A DNA stretch of 64,000 nucleotides from Bacteroidia bacterium (GCA_021740825.1 JAIOZA010000003.1:89085-153084), one strand, 5' to 3'; shown: positions 53,713 to 63,773, counted from the stretch's first letter. Translations and numbers: made by a program. The notes: a model not told the origin generated them from the sequence alone.

Positions 53713-54156
53713 TTAAATTTGCGTTTTCTCATATGCCTTTACAGATTCAATCCAGTTTTGAGGTACTTCGATGGTTTCTTTTGTATCGTAATTAATGCAA
53801 ACTAAAGTACTTTTTCCGCTAGCACATAAATACTTTTGATGATCATCTTCACTAGTTAAAATATTTTCTATATCAAAACTTTTGGTGCCAAAGCGAGTAA
53901 TCTTCGTATAACAATATACGTTATCTTCTAGTAAAATGGGCCTTTTATAAGTGATTTCGGTACTTGCTAAAATCATTCCTGTTTTAATCCAATCTATTTC
54001 GTTTCTAAATACGTCTTTAAAATATTCAACCCGTGCCGTTTCAAAATAGGTAATATGATTAGCGTTGTTAACATGACCTTGCTTATCAATATCTTTAAAG
54101 CGAATTTGAATTTTAAGTTTATGAATATAAGATTCTAGTAAGTGATGTAAATCCAT
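53713..54156 (-). CDS. Hotdog-fold acyl-CoA thioesterase (4HBT family)
   Basis: The 147-residue protein has the YbgC/FadM-like pattern IRFKDIDKQGHVNNANHITYFETARVEYF, with the Asp at the hotdog active site, then ILASTEITYKRPILLEDNV. Members hydrolyse acyl-CoA thioesters. It lies 75 bases upstream of the SIS isomerase on the same strand. The substrate is not predictable. Confidence 0.9.
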   Translation of the reverse strand: MDLHHLLESYIHKLKIQIRFKDIDKQGHVNNANHITYFETARVEYFKDVFRNEIDWIKTGMILASTEITYKRPILLEDNVYCYTKITRFGTKSFDIENILTSEDDHQKYLCASGKSTLVCINYDTKETIEVPQNWIESVKAYEKTQI

Positions 54157-54276
54157 TTTTTTTTATTTGAGTTAATTTTTAAGTTCGATTTGTTTAAATT
54201 TTTGCTTTAAGCCAGTTTAATTATTTTTGCTTTAGTTTTATGCACTCGATAGGATTAGTTCTTTTTATTTCACGTA

Positions 54277-55245
54277 TTACAGCTCTTCTTTAAAAGTATG
54301 AATTAAACTTCCTCCCCATTCAACAACAGTAAAGCCTTTTCTTGTTTTTTTTAAGTCGCTTAAATCTTGCAGGGGAATCTTGATATTGGTTTGAAGAGCT
54401 TGGGTAAGCATCATTACCCTGATTAGTGTTTCTGGTTTAGGGCTGATTTCTAAGGCGGCCTGCTCTTCATATTGTTTGCTTGAAAAATGTATTAAGTTGT
54501 ACGGGTTATTTTCCATCCGTGGTAACCAATACATAATGAACTCATTAGCTTCCCGTCTGTTTAATCCTAGATAGGTTAATTTTTCTTCCAAAAAAGTTGC
54601 AGTTTCTTTTCCGGAAACCACAAAACCATCTTGTGGAATAATTTCCTTAGTTGGTTTTCCTTCCCAAAATAAGGCATAATATTCTTGGTTATTTTCATCC
54701 CATAAAGTGCCATTGGGTTCAGCGGTTACACTCCAACCTTTATCAGGATACTTTGGGTAAGTGTGTGTTAAGCTACCAGCATAATTGAGGTTAATATGAA
54801 TAGTTTGCTTGTGGTTAGGATAAAGATAGATTATGGGTTTTTCTACCTGCGATATTGCAGGAATGAGTTGTACTTCTGCTGTGCAATTAGAATGTTCTTT
54901 GATTTCAAAAGTCATGTTTACCTTTTCATAATCCAACGAAGTGATTTGCAGTTGATAAGCAACAAGGTCTATATTCTTAATGCTAAAATTACCATCCATA
55001 TCAGTTAAGGCGCCATAATTTTTCGTGCCATCCATGCTTCGTAAGCGCACTATTGCACCTATTATAGGTTCAGTAGTAATTAGATCAGTTACTTTTCCAT
55101 TAAAATAGCTAGCAGGTATGTTGTTTTTTTTCAAGTTAATTGTAATCTCGCTTTTTTCATATTTTTTTTGAATGTTCCTTTCATTGACTTTACAACTGAA
55201 TAAATTTACTGCTACTAACAGAGTTATTTTTAAATATGTTTTCAT
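54277..55245 (-). CDS. Lipoprotein with carboxypeptidase-regulatory-like domain
   Basis: The 322-residue protein starts with a lipoprotein signal peptide (LLVAVNLFSC, lipid cysteine 18). Residues ~45-130 form a carboxypeptidase-regulatory-like beta-sandwich (FNGKVTDLITTEPIIGAIV, ALTDMDGNFSIKNID). The C-terminal ~190 residues are a second domain (KPIIYLYPNHKQTIHINLNY, TYPKYPDKGW, ALFWEGKPT, EANEFIMYWLPRMENN). I have seen this pattern in uncharacterised bacterial proteins, but it has no function I can name. It is probably anchored in the outer or inner membrane. Confidence 0.8.
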   Translation of the reverse strand: MKTYLKITLLVAVNLFSCKVNERNIQKKYEKSEITINLKKNNIPASYFNGKVTDLITTEPIIGAIVRLRSMDGTKNYGALTDMDGNFSIKNIDLVAYQLQITSLDYEKVNMTFEIKEHSNCTAEVQLIPAISQVEKPIIYLYPNHKQTIHINLNYAGSLTHTYPKYPDKGWSVTAEPNGTLWDENNQEYYALFWEGKPTKEIIPQDGFVVSGKETATFLEEKLTYLGLNRREANEFIMYWLPRMENNPYNLIHFSSKQYEEQAALEISPKPETLIRVMMLTQALQTNIKIPLQDLSDLKKTRKGFTVVEWGGSLIHTFKEEL

Positions 55246-55283
55246 TGTTTGTTTAATTAGTTGTTCTTAATATTTGTGGCCTT

Positions 55284-55742
55284 TTAAGGGTGATATTGAT
55301 TAATGTCTAGTGCTGGTGTTGTTTGCCAAAGAAATAGATATCCTGTTTTCATAACTTGCCAATCATAATTTCTTTTTACATGAAAGATATGATTTGATGT
55401 GCTTATCAAAAGTCCAAAGCCGAAAACAAAAATAAGCATCAATGACCAATTAATGATAGAAAAGGATTTATACACTTTAATATTTGGACGCCATTTTGAA
55501 ATTATAAAAAACAGCAACAACCAAAATAAAAAATAAAATGTAAAATCGGCAATAAATTCAAGTATAAAAAACTGAAAGGACATAGACGTGTGAAATCCTT
55601 CGCCCATAAATGCAAAAGGAAATCCCCAGTAAAATTTATCGGGACCATCAACCGGTAAAGCAAACCACCACTTAGTAACCAAAAACATAGATAAGATGGT
55701 TAAGGGGAAAATTAGCTTCAGTTTTATAATGCTTGCTAACAA
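55284..55742 (-). CDS. Small membrane protein of unknown function
   Basis: This is a 152-residue protein with about three to four hydrophobic helices (LKLIFPLTILSMFLVTKWWF; FFILEFIADFTFYFLFWLLLFFI; FSIINWSLMLIFVFGFGLLI). I do not recognise the family. It lies 38 bases upstream of the lipoprotein gene on the same strand, so the two may be co-expressed. Confidence 0.65.
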   Translation of the reverse strand: MLASIIKLKLIFPLTILSMFLVTKWWFALPVDGPDKFYWGFPFAFMGEGFHTSMSFQFFILEFIADFTFYFLFWLLLFFIISKWRPNIKVYKSFSIINWSLMLIFVFGFGLLISTSNHIFHVKRNYDWQVMKTGYLFLWQTTPALDINQYHP

Positions 55743-55898
55743 ATTAATGCGATTAGAATTATATTAAGTTGAAATAGTAACTTTATATTTTGAATAAAGT
55801 TATTGAATTCGTTGGATTGGAATTGCCGCTAACGAGAAAATACAATAATACTAAATGGTGCTATTTAACTGAGGCGATTTGTAAACTACTATAAATTG

Positions 55899-58130
55899 TT
55901 AGTTAAAATAACTTTCAATACTTGTATCAAAGGAAATTTTATAATCAGCTATAGAGCCAAATTTAGTGCCATCAATAACAACCGAATTTCCTTTTACTAT
56001 TCCTAATTTAGTAAATGGTATGTTTTGATTTTTTAATTCGGTTTCTAAATTTTCTGTTTTATTTGCAGAAACACTAACTACCACTCTGCTTTGAGCTTCA
56101 CCAAATAAAAACGCATCCTTACGAATTGCTGCATCGGTGGTAATTTCAAAACCTAAATGATTAACCATTGCACTTTCTAAAACATTCATAAATAATCCGC
56201 CATCGCTTACGTCATGCGCTGATACAACTACTTTATTTTTTATTAATGAAATAATACAAGCTTGAATTTTAAATTCAGTATCTAAATCAAAAAATGGAGC
56301 TGGTGTATTTTTTACTTTATGGAAATTATATAAATATTCAGATGAAGAAATGTCGTTTTTACTTTCTCCAATTAAGTATATCACATCGCCTTCGTTTTTA
56401 AAATCTAAGGTAGTTTGATTTGATTTGTCTTCTAATATTCCAATCATACCAATAGTTGGAGTAGGGAAAACTGGACCTTCATAGCTTGATTGATTATAAA
56501 AACTTACATTTCCGCCAGTTACAGGAGTTTTAAATTTTAAACAGGCTTTGCTCATTCCTTTAATAGACCCAACAAATTGCCAATACACTTCTGGATTGTA
56601 TGGATTGCCAAAATTTAAACAGTTAGTTACAGCACTAGGAATACCGCCACTACAAACAATATTTCGAGCAGCTTCGCTTACCGCAATTGCACATCCTATT
56701 TCAGGGTCGGCATTTACATAGCGTGAATTACAATCAACCGTCATAGCTAAGGCTTTTTTTGTCCCTTTTACATTAACAATTGCAGCATCACTCGGTTTAT
56801 TAGTGCTCATGTTAATTCCTCCAACCATACTATCATATTGGTTATAAATCCAACGCTTGCTTGCTAAATTTGGTAGTTTGGCTAAAAATTGCATGATTGG
56901 TTTTAAGTCTTTTGGTTCTTCAATCGCATCGATGGTGAACTTTTTAGATTCAGCAAAATAGGCTGGTTCTTTATACTCGCGTGTATAAACAGGAGCACCT
57001 CCACCTAGCACTAATACATCAGCCGGCACATCGGCCACCAATTCATCATGCATGTAATACCTTAAGCGATCACCAGCAGTAACTTCTCCAATTTGAGCGC
57101 AGTTTAAGTCCCATTTATCAAATACAGCCTGCACCAATGCTTCTTTGCCTTTTTCAACAACTACCAGCATTCGTTCTTGCGATTCGGATAATAAAATTTC
57201 AAATGGATGCATGCCGGCTTGACGAGTAGGAACTTTGTGTAACCAAATATTCATACCATGTTGCCCTTTTGCACTCATTTCGGAAGTTGAGCAAGTAATA
57301 CCTGCTGCACCCATATCCTGCATACCAATAACAGCGCCTGTTTTAATAACTTCTAGAGTTGCTTCCAATAATAATTTTTCTTGAAAAGGATCTCCAACTT
57401 GCACAGATGGTAAATCCTTTGCAGAATCTTCTGTTAAATCTTTACTAGCAAACGCCGCCCCAGCAATTCCATCTTTACCAGTTGCTGAGCCAACAATAAA
57501 AACAGGGTTTCCAACGCCATATGAAGTAGCGCTTACAGTTTCTCCTTCTTTTACAATACCCACGCTCATGGCATTAACTAAAGGGTTAACATTGTAGCAT
57601 TCGTCAAAAAAAACTTCGCCACCAACAGTAGGAATTCCAAACGCATTGCCATAATCGCCAATTCCCTTCACAACTCCTTTTACAAGCCATTGTGTTTTTT
57701 GAGAGTTAATATCTCCAAAACGTAATGAGTTTAATTGTGCAATAGGACGAGCACCCATTGTAAAAATATCTCGGTTAATACCTCCAACGCCTGTTGCAGC
57801 TCCTTGATAGGGCTCTAAGGCGCTAGGGTGATTGTGTGATTCGATTTTAAAGCAGCATCCTAAACCATCTCCAATATCTACTAATCCAGCATTTTCTTCA
57901 CCAGCTTTTGCTAACATGTGCGGACCGTCTTTTGGTAGCGTCTTTAACCAAGTAATTGAGTTTTTATATGAACAGTGTTCACTCCACATTACTGAGAATA
58001 TGGATACTTCGGTAAAGTTAGGAGTGCGTCCTAAAATATCTTTCATACGATCATATTCTTCGGATAACAAACCTAAGTTTTTAGCATCTTCAACAGAAGC
58101 AAGTTGTTTGGAGTATTGTATAGTTGCCAT
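55899..58130 (-). CDS. purL: Phosphoribosylformylglycinamidine synthase subunit PurL
   Basis: PurL carries out the fourth step of purine synthesis with PurS and PurQ. The 743-residue length is that of the small, multi-subunit type. Motifs are SEHCSYKNSITWL, IESHNHPSALEPYQGAATG, GAAGITCSTSEMSAKG and TGGNVSFYNQS. It is transcribed alone from a TATATTTG box at 58161-58168; purQ and purS are not adjacent. Confidence 0.97.
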   Translation of the reverse strand: MATIQYSKQLASVEDAKNLGLLSEEYDRMKDILGRTPNFTEVSIFSVMWSEHCSYKNSITWLKTLPKDGPHMLAKAGEENAGLVDIGDGLGCCFKIESHNHPSALEPYQGAATGVGGINRDIFTMGARPIAQLNSLRFGDINSQKTQWLVKGVVKGIGDYGNAFGIPTVGGEVFFDECYNVNPLVNAMSVGIVKEGETVSATSYGVGNPVFIVGSATGKDGIAGAAFASKDLTEDSAKDLPSVQVGDPFQEKLLLEATLEVIKTGAVIGMQDMGAAGITCSTSEMSAKGQHGMNIWLHKVPTRQAGMHPFEILLSESQERMLVVVEKGKEALVQAVFDKWDLNCAQIGEVTAGDRLRYYMHDELVADVPADVLVLGGGAPVYTREYKEPAYFAESKKFTIDAIEEPKDLKPIMQFLAKLPNLASKRWIYNQYDSMVGGINMSTNKPSDAAIVNVKGTKKALAMTVDCNSRYVNADPEIGCAIAVSEAARNIVCSGGIPSAVTNCLNFGNPYNPEVYWQFVGSIKGMSKACLKFKTPVTGGNVSFYNQSSYEGPVFPTPTIGMIGILEDKSNQTTLDFKNEGDVIYLIGESKNDISSSEYLYNFHKVKNTPAPFFDLDTEFKIQACIISLIKNKVVVSAHDVSDGGLFMNVLESAMVNHLGFEITTDAAIRKDAFLFGEAQSRVVVSVSANKTENLETELKNQNIPFTKLGIVKGNSVVIDGTKFGSIADYKISFDTSIESYFN

Positions 58131-58160
58131 AATAATTATTTACTACTTGTTTTGAGGCCA

Positions 58161-58168
58161 CAAATATA
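58161..58168 (-). promoter_or_regulatory. -7 box of purL
   Basis: On the reverse strand the bases read TATATTTG, an exact TAnnTTTG match 30 bases before the start codon. No clear -33 TTG is found. Confidence 0.5.
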
Positions 58169-58239
58169 TATAAATACTAAAATGTGTAGTTGTTTTGTTA
58201 ATGAGTTTTAATAAAAAAGAAGGATGAATAACCATGATG

Positions 58240-58881
58240 TTATTTTTTTCGAATTACCATCAAACCATCTCTTATTGGTAGCAACATATTTTCAACTCTT
58301 GAATCATTTTGAACAAACTCATTAAATTGGTGAAGAGCTAATGTGTCTTTATCCATTTCATTTTGCGCCATTGTAATTTTACCGCTCCATAAAACATTAT
58401 CCGCAATAATTAATCCTCCAGATCCTATTTTATCAAATACTAAATGATAATAGTTGAGGTAATTTTTTTTATCAGCATCAATAAAAACTAAATCTACAGA
58501 TTCATTAATTGTTGGAATATAGTGTTTCGCGTCGCTAATTATTAATTCTATATTATTGGCAAATTGAGTTTTTTGTATAAATGATTTTGCAAAAGCAGTA
58601 GTTTCTTCATTTACATCAATGCTAATTAACTTTCCATTTTTGGCCAATCCTTCAGCTAAGCATAAGGCAGAATAGCCGGTATAGGTACCAATTTCTAAAA
58701 TAAGATTTGGTTGTTTTAATTTAGATATAAAACTTAAAAATCGTCCTTGTAAATGACCACTGAGCATTCGCGGTGACACAACCTTTAAATGCGTTTCGCG
58801 ATTTAATTGCGTTAATACGTCAGATTCTGCAGAGGTATTATTTTGACAATAATTACTAAGAGGTTTGTCTATAAATTCCAT
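58240..58881 (-). CDS. SAM-dependent O-methyltransferase (family 3, catechol-type)
   Basis: The 213-residue class I methyltransferase has the SAM-binding motif LILEIGTYTGYSALCLAEGL and the metal-binding pattern VDLVFIDADKKNYLNYYHLV...IIADNVLWSGKI, typical of caffeoyl-CoA/catechol O-methyltransferase-like enzymes. Its substrate in bacteria is usually unknown. It is upstream of purL on the same strand with a 109-base gap. Confidence 0.9.
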   Translation of the reverse strand: MEFIDKPLSNYCQNNTSAESDVLTQLNRETHLKVVSPRMLSGHLQGRFLSFISKLKQPNLILEIGTYTGYSALCLAEGLAKNGKLISIDVNEETTAFAKSFIQKTQFANNIELIISDAKHYIPTINESVDLVFIDADKKNYLNYYHLVFDKIGSGGLIIADNVLWSGKITMAQNEMDKDTLALHQFNEFVQNDSRVENMLLPIRDGLMVIRKK

Positions 58882-59040
58882 GATGACTTTATGAGGGAGT
58901 AAAGAAAGTAAATTTTTGCAAGAAAATACTATCGGTGTGCTGCATATTTAGGCCAAAATTGCAAAGGCAATAATAGCGATTTTGGATTAAAAGGTTATGA
59001 AATGGCTATAGAAAGCTATTTATAATATTACTTAAACAAG

Positions 59041-59370
59041 TTAATATGCCTGGCCCTTTGCTATTATTGGTGCAATTAAAAAATCTTTTACTCTTTCAAA
59101 ATCTTCAGCCGAATTCTCCGGAGCATATTTTAATAGAATTTTCACAAAGGATAAAGCCATTAAAATCCATAACAACAAAACGTTCGTATATTTTATATAT
59201 TCTTTTTTTAAGATTAGATTCAGTATAACTTCTATTTTGTTTTGTAATTATTTTGAACTTAAATTATCATGTACAATGATTTTTACCTACGGATAATATT
59301 GTAGTAATTTTAAAGCTAAATTTGACCCTACAAAACCACAACAGCCTATAATTAATATTGTTTCGTTCAT
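59041..59370 (-). pseudogene. Remnant of a NAD-dependent epimerase/dehydratase gene
   Basis: From ATG 59370 on the reverse strand the frame reads MNETILIIGCCGFVGSNLAL (a Rossmann GxxGFxGSNL start), then KLLQYYP, an in-frame TAG, VKIIVHDNLSS and a TAA. The same frame then runs open for 68 codons to 59041, ending FERVKDFLIAPIIAKGQAY. The start is clearly a sugar-nucleotide epimerase; the final part I do not recognise and could come from another gene. Two stops and the missing body mark it as dead. Confidence 0.6.
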
Positions 59371-59416
59371 AAATTAAAAAAATTAACAATAACATTTACT
59401 AAACGAATATGCAAAT

Positions 59417-59450
59417 TTGAAATACTTAGCGTTAATTTAATTTATATTTG
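59417..59450 (+). promoter_or_regulatory. Promoter of the glycosyltransferase gene at 59475
   Basis: TTG (59417-59419), a 23-base spacer and TATATTTG (59443-59450) fit the phylum consensus. The box covers the possible TTG start at 59448, so translation should begin at ATG 59475. Confidence 0.7.
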
Positions 59451-59474
59451 TATGAACAAAAATCATGTACCGTT

Positions 59475-60311
59475 ATGTCAACAAATATTTCCCAACCATT
59501 AATTAGTGTTTGTATTCCTGCCTATAATAATGAAAGTTTTATAAATCAAACCATTGATTGTGTTTTAAATCAAACTTATCAAAATTGGGAACTCATTATT
59601 TCGGATGATTGTTCGAAAGACAAAACCGTTGAAATTATAAAAACCTATAAAGACAATCGAATTAGATTAATTGAACGCAAACAAAATTTGGGTTTAGTAG
59701 ATAATTGGAATAGCTTAATACTTGAATTAAAAGGGGAATATGTTAAATTATTATGTGGCGATGATCTAATTGAGCATACTTGTTTAGAAAAACAAATCTC
59801 TGTTTTTTTAACACACGCAAACTCTAATATCGCATTAGTAACATCACACACTGACTTAATAAATGAAGCTGGTGTAAAATTAATGACTAAAAAATTTCCG
59901 TTTAAATCGGGACTCATTAATTCAAAAAAAGCCATTACTACTAATTTCTTATTTGGCACTAATAAAATTGGCGAGCCAGGTTGTGGTTTGTTTAAAACAG
60001 ACCTGTTTAAAAAGGTTGGCGAATATGATACGCAAAATAACTATATGGTTGATTTAGATTTTTGGTTGCGCGTATTATTAACCGGCACTTTATATGTTAT
60101 TCCAGAATCATTAGCATCATTCAGAATAAACACTCATGCTACAACTACTAAAACAAAAAACAGTCAGGCCAAATTTTTTATACAATTTGCAAAAAAAATA
60201 TATAACGATAAACGATATTCTGTGTCTTTAATTTTATTTTATCATAGCAGTATTGTAGCTATAATTATGCAATTTTTAAGAACCTTATTTTTAAAAATAT
60301 TTTTAAAATAA
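59475..60311 (+). CDS. Family 2 glycosyltransferase
   Basis: The 278-residue GT-A enzyme has the N-terminal ISVCIPAYNNESFINQTIDC and the WELIISDDCSKDKTVEII nucleotide-sugar site. A GEYVKLLCGDDLIE metal-binding aspartate motif follows. The C-terminal ~35 residues are hydrophobic (VSLILFYHSSIVAIIMQFL). It starts after its own promoter, next to a dead epimerase gene, and converges on the methyltransferase gene at 60314. Its acceptor is unknown. Confidence 0.9.
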   Translation: MSTNISQPLISVCIPAYNNESFINQTIDCVLNQTYQNWELIISDDCSKDKTVEIIKTYKDNRIRLIERKQNLGLVDNWNSLILELKGEYVKLLCGDDLIEHTCLEKQISVFLTHANSNIALVTSHTDLINEAGVKLMTKKFPFKSGLINSKKAITTNFLFGTNKIGEPGCGLFKTDLFKKVGEYDTQNNYMVDLDFWLRVLLTGTLYVIPESLASFRINTHATTTKTKNSQAKFFIQFAKKIYNDKRYSVSLILFYHSSIVAIIMQFLRTLFLKIFLK

Positions 60312-60313
60312 TA

Positions 60314-60901
60314 TTAAAAAGTAATCACGTAAACCTGCATATTTAAATACAACCACTTTCCTATTCCATTAATATTAATTGGATGAAAAAAACTTTTTTG
60401 TAACTTAATTTGATATTTGTTACACATTTGTTCTATAAGTTCTTTATTTACAAATGTTTTATGTGTTGGATCTCTTTGATAGCCTTTTTCTAAAGGAACG
60501 ATGACTATTAGGACACCACCTTTAGCCATTTTTTGTTTTAAAGAACTAAATACATTGTATATTTGTTCCAAATCCAAATGTTCTAATACATTATCCGTAA
60601 TTGCATTTTTAACTGGTCCTACAACTGTATCTAGCTTGGTTATATCATCTAATTTTACCGAAAAACCTTGTTTAGCAAGATCTTCGACCAAAAAAGGATT
60701 TGAGTCAATGCCAGAAAACGTTTTGTTTTTAGATTTCAAAAACCTTAAAAAACCGCCGGTACCAAAGCCTAAATCCAATACATTTCCATCAGTAAATTGC
60801 TTTACTAATTTTGGAAAAAAAAACCATTGTAAATATTTATCTCTACCAGGTAAATATTTCTCTTCTAAATGTTCTTTGTATGACTCCTCGTTGGTTTGCA
60901 T
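60314..60901 (-). CDS. Class I SAM-dependent methyltransferase
   Basis: The 195-residue protein has the SAM motif NVLDLGFGTGGFLRFLKSK and the acidic strand FSGIDSNP. The post-motif region NAITDNVLEHLDLEQIYNVF matches UbiE/Methyltransf-11-like enzymes. Its position among glycosyltransferases suggests sugar or polymer-end methylation. It converges on the GT2 gene with only two bases between stops. Confidence 0.85.
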   Translation of the reverse strand: MQTNEESYKEHLEEKYLPGRDKYLQWFFFPKLVKQFTDGNVLDLGFGTGGFLRFLKSKNKTFSGIDSNPFLVEDLAKQGFSVKLDDITKLDTVVGPVKNAITDNVLEHLDLEQIYNVFSSLKQKMAKGGVLIVIVPLEKGYQRDPTHKTFVNKELIEQMCNKYQIKLQKSFFHPININGIGKWLYLNMQVYVITF

Positions 60902-61062
60902 ATATAAATATTGAATAAGTGGTAAATATAAATATTTAATTACATAGTAATAAAAATATCTAAAATTTGAATCTATCTAACGAAAAATATTTCACTGATA
61001 GTTTAGCGTCTAACTTGTTAAAAAATTATATATTAGCTACTTGAAACAACTATTTAAGCTAA

Positions 61063-62022
61063 ATGAATAATACAACTAATACAATTGATTTATCGATTAT
61101 TGTTCCTATTTATAACGAACAAGAAAACATACCTGAATTATACAGAAGGCTAACGGAGGTTGCTAAACAAGTTACATCAAATTACGAGTTAGTTTTTATA
61201 AACGATGGCAGCAAGGATCACTCACTTCATAAATTAATTGAGTTATCCAAAACAGACCATCATGTTTTTTATATTAATTTAAGTCGCAATTTCGGGCATC
61301 AAATTGCCGTTTCTGCTGGTTTAGATTTGTGCAGAGGTAATATGGTAGTAATTATTGATGCCGATTTACAAGATCCACCTGAATTAATTTTAGAAATGGT
61401 TAAAAAGCATGAAGAAGGATTTGAAGTAGTTTACGCTAAACGTTTACAACGTAAAGGTGAAACTTGGTTTAAAAAAATGACCGCCAAATTATTCTATCGA
61501 ATTTTAAAAAACATTACCTCCATTAATATTCCAATTGATACAGGCGACTTTAGATTAATTGATCGTAAAATTGTTGATTATTTAAAATTAATGCCCGAGC
61601 AAAATAAATTTTTACGTGGACAAATTGCCTGGCTTGGTTTTAACCAAACCTATGTTGAATATAATAGAGATGAACGCAGATATGGCACAACCGGTTATCC
61701 GTTAACAAAGATGATTCGTTTTGCATTAGATGGTATTACAGCATTTTCTGACAAGCCATTAACACTAGTAATACAAGCAGGAATTGCAGTTTCGTTTGTT
61801 GCATTTTTAATGATATTATATGCTATACATGGATATTTTAGTGAGCAAAAAACAACTCCAGGTTGGGCATCTTTATTAGTTAGTACAATGTTCATTGGCG
61901 GTATACAACTTATTTCGATAGGAATTATTGGAATGTACATTAGCAGAATCAATAAAAATATTATGAACCGCCCTTTGTACCTTATTCAACAAACAAATTT
62001 AGAAAACAAAAACAGTAACTAA
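61063..62022 (+). CDS. Polyprenyl-phosphate glycosyltransferase (DPM1/GtrB-like GT2)
   Basis: The 319-residue protein has an N-terminal GT2 domain (LSIIVPIYNEQENIPELYRR; IIDADLQDPPELI; FLRGQIAWLGFNQTYVEYNR). Two C-terminal TM helices follow (LTLVIQAGIAVSFVAFLMIL; MFIGGIQLISIGIIGMYI). Such enzymes load a sugar onto undecaprenyl phosphate for use outside the membrane. The next gene, five bases later, is an ArnT/PMT-like transferase that would use such a donor. Confidence 0.92.
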   Translation: MNNTTNTIDLSIIVPIYNEQENIPELYRRLTEVAKQVTSNYELVFINDGSKDHSLHKLIELSKTDHHVFYINLSRNFGHQIAVSAGLDLCRGNMVVIIDADLQDPPELILEMVKKHEEGFEVVYAKRLQRKGETWFKKMTAKLFYRILKNITSINIPIDTGDFRLIDRKIVDYLKLMPEQNKFLRGQIAWLGFNQTYVEYNRDERRYGTTGYPLTKMIRFALDGITAFSDKPLTLVIQAGIAVSFVAFLMILYAIHGYFSEQKTTPGWASLLVSTMFIGGIQLISIGIIGMYISRINKNIMNRPLYLIQQTNLENKNSN

Positions 62023-62027
62023 CTTTT

Positions 62028-63722
62028 ATGAGTAAATTAAAAGCAACCCCTACTTCAAAATCTGCTACTCAGGCAAAAGCTATTCCTAATTCATCTTCAT
62101 CAAACAAATCTTGGCTTACAGAAGACAACATTTGTTTAATGCTATTACTTTTAATAATAGGGATGGTATTTGTTATTAGATCTAAATTTTCTGGAATTCC
62201 ATTTGAAAGAGATGAGGGCGCTTACAGTTATTATGGAAAAATGTTACTGGAAGGTAAAATACCATACAAAGATTTTTACGAACAAAAATTCCCAGGTATA
62301 TTTTACTTTTTCGGATTCATGGTTTCGGTATTTGGAAGTAGCGTAAAGGAACTTCATACGGGTTTTATGTACTTAAATATTGCCAGTATTCTTTTGCTAT
62401 ATTTTGCGGTTAAAAAACTTTTTAATTCTTCTGCGGCAATAATTACGGCGGCCACATTTGCTTTAGTATCGCTTACGCCTAACATTAGTGGCTTTACTAT
62501 TCAATCGGAGCATGGAGTAGCTTTTTTTACCAGCGTTAGTATTTTTATGTACGCAATGGCAACTACGACTAAAAAATGGTTTTATTTTCTTTTCATGGGA
62601 TTTGCCATGGGTGCAGCTTTTATGACTAAAACTACCGGTGTATTTATGGCGCTTTGGGGTGGATTAATTTTACTAATTGATTTCTTTTTCAACAAACCTC
62701 TTAATTACAAACATTTATTTAAAAGTGTAGGATTTTACTCTTTAGGTGGTCTTTCGGTTATTGCCATATTATTTTTAATGATGTACATAAAAGGATCATT
62801 TAATGATATGTTATTTTGGACTATAGAAATTCCAAAATATTATGTAAATCGTATGCCATTAGAAGAAGGTATAAAATATTTTGGCTATACAAAAGATGCT
62901 ATATTTCAATTCAATAAATTCTTTTGGGTACATGGATTATTTGCCATTATTTTAATTGTAATTAAAAGTATTGATTGGAGAACCAAATTATTTACCTTAA
63001 CATTAGCGGCGTTCTCGTTTATGACTATTGTGCCGGGTTATTATTTTTACGGACACTATTGGATACAACTTTTGCCAGGATTATCAGTTTTAGCGGGGGT
63101 TACATGTTATGCAATATTATTATTGTTTAAAAATCAATTTAATATTCAATCCAATTATGTAAAATATGCTTACATCGTATTGTTTGGAATAATTGCTTAT
63201 TCTCATTTAAGTAAATTTAAAAACTATTACTTTAAACCAAATTACAATCAAGTTTTAAAAGCGACTTATGGCAACAATCCATTTCCAGAGTCGATGGAAA
63301 TAGCTAATTATATTAATAAAAATTCGAAACCTGAAGATCAATTAGCGGTAATTGGTTCAGAACCTCAAATTTATATTTATACCAATAAAAAAGCACCTTC
63401 CAGACATATTTTCTTCTCAACTATTGTTGCCGATGTTCCGCAACATAAACTTTGGCAGCGCGAGTATGCAGCAGACATTGAAAAAGCAAAACCAAAGCAT
63501 ATTGTGTTTTTTAATGTTCCAGTTTCATTATTAGTTCAGGCAAATACTGATAAATTTATTTTTGATTGGGCTAATAAATACATTACTAAAAATTACAAAA
63601 TTGTAGGTTTAGTTGATATGATAGAAAATGGACAAAGTAAATATGTTTATAATCAGGATTTAAATAATTACAAACCAGTTTCTCAAAATCTAATTTATAT
63701 TTACGAGAGAAATCAGCCTTAA
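62028..63722 (+). CDS. ArnT/PMT-like membrane glycosyltransferase (GT39-type)
   Basis: The 564-residue protein has about 11 membrane helices and the GT39/GT83 loop-1 acidic motif GIPFERDEGAYSYYGKML, followed by FYEQKFPGIFYFFGFMVS. A soluble C-terminal domain (~410-564) lies after the last helix. These enzymes transfer a sugar from a polyprenyl-phosphate carrier to lipid or protein in the periplasm. Directly preceded by the GtrB-like loader gene, it forms a two-gene glycan-decoration unit. Confidence 0.88.
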   Translation: MSKLKATPTSKSATQAKAIPNSSSSNKSWLTEDNICLMLLLLIIGMVFVIRSKFSGIPFERDEGAYSYYGKMLLEGKIPYKDFYEQKFPGIFYFFGFMVSVFGSSVKELHTGFMYLNIASILLLYFAVKKLFNSSAAIITAATFALVSLTPNISGFTIQSEHGVAFFTSVSIFMYAMATTTKKWFYFLFMGFAMGAAFMTKTTGVFMALWGGLILLIDFFFNKPLNYKHLFKSVGFYSLGGLSVIAILFLMMYIKGSFNDMLFWTIEIPKYYVNRMPLEEGIKYFGYTKDAIFQFNKFFWVHGLFAIILIVIKSIDWRTKLFTLTLAAFSFMTIVPGYYFYGHYWIQLLPGLSVLAGVTCYAILLLFKNQFNIQSNYVKYAYIVLFGIIAYSHLSKFKNYYFKPNYNQVLKATYGNNPFPESMEIANYINKNSKPEDQLAVIGSEPQIYIYTNKKAPSRHIFFSTIVADVPQHKLWQREYAADIEKAKPKHIVFFNVPVSLLVQANTDKFIFDWANKYITKNYKIVGLVDMIENGQSKYVYNQDLNNYKPVSQNLIYIYERNQP

Positions 63723-63725
63723 CTT

Positions 63726-63758
63726 AATAGGTATATGAAAATTTAAATATTACCTATT
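63726..63758 (+). terminator. Weak hairpin after the GT39 gene
   Basis: AATAGGTA (63726-63733) and TACCTATT (63751-63758) are perfect 8-base inverted arms with a 17-base loop, immediately past the stop. The following T-run is short. Confidence 0.4.
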
Positions 63759-63773
63759 TCAGCCTACTAAATC

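Noticed and set aside
59046..59228. Forward 60-codon frame after the O-methyltransferase gene
   Set aside because: It lies antisense to the epimerase remnant and has no recognisable protein features.
60501..60914. 137-codon forward frame opposite the methyltransferase
   Set aside because: The reverse strand encodes clear methyltransferase motifs; the forward frame is Ser/Pro/Lys-rich noise.
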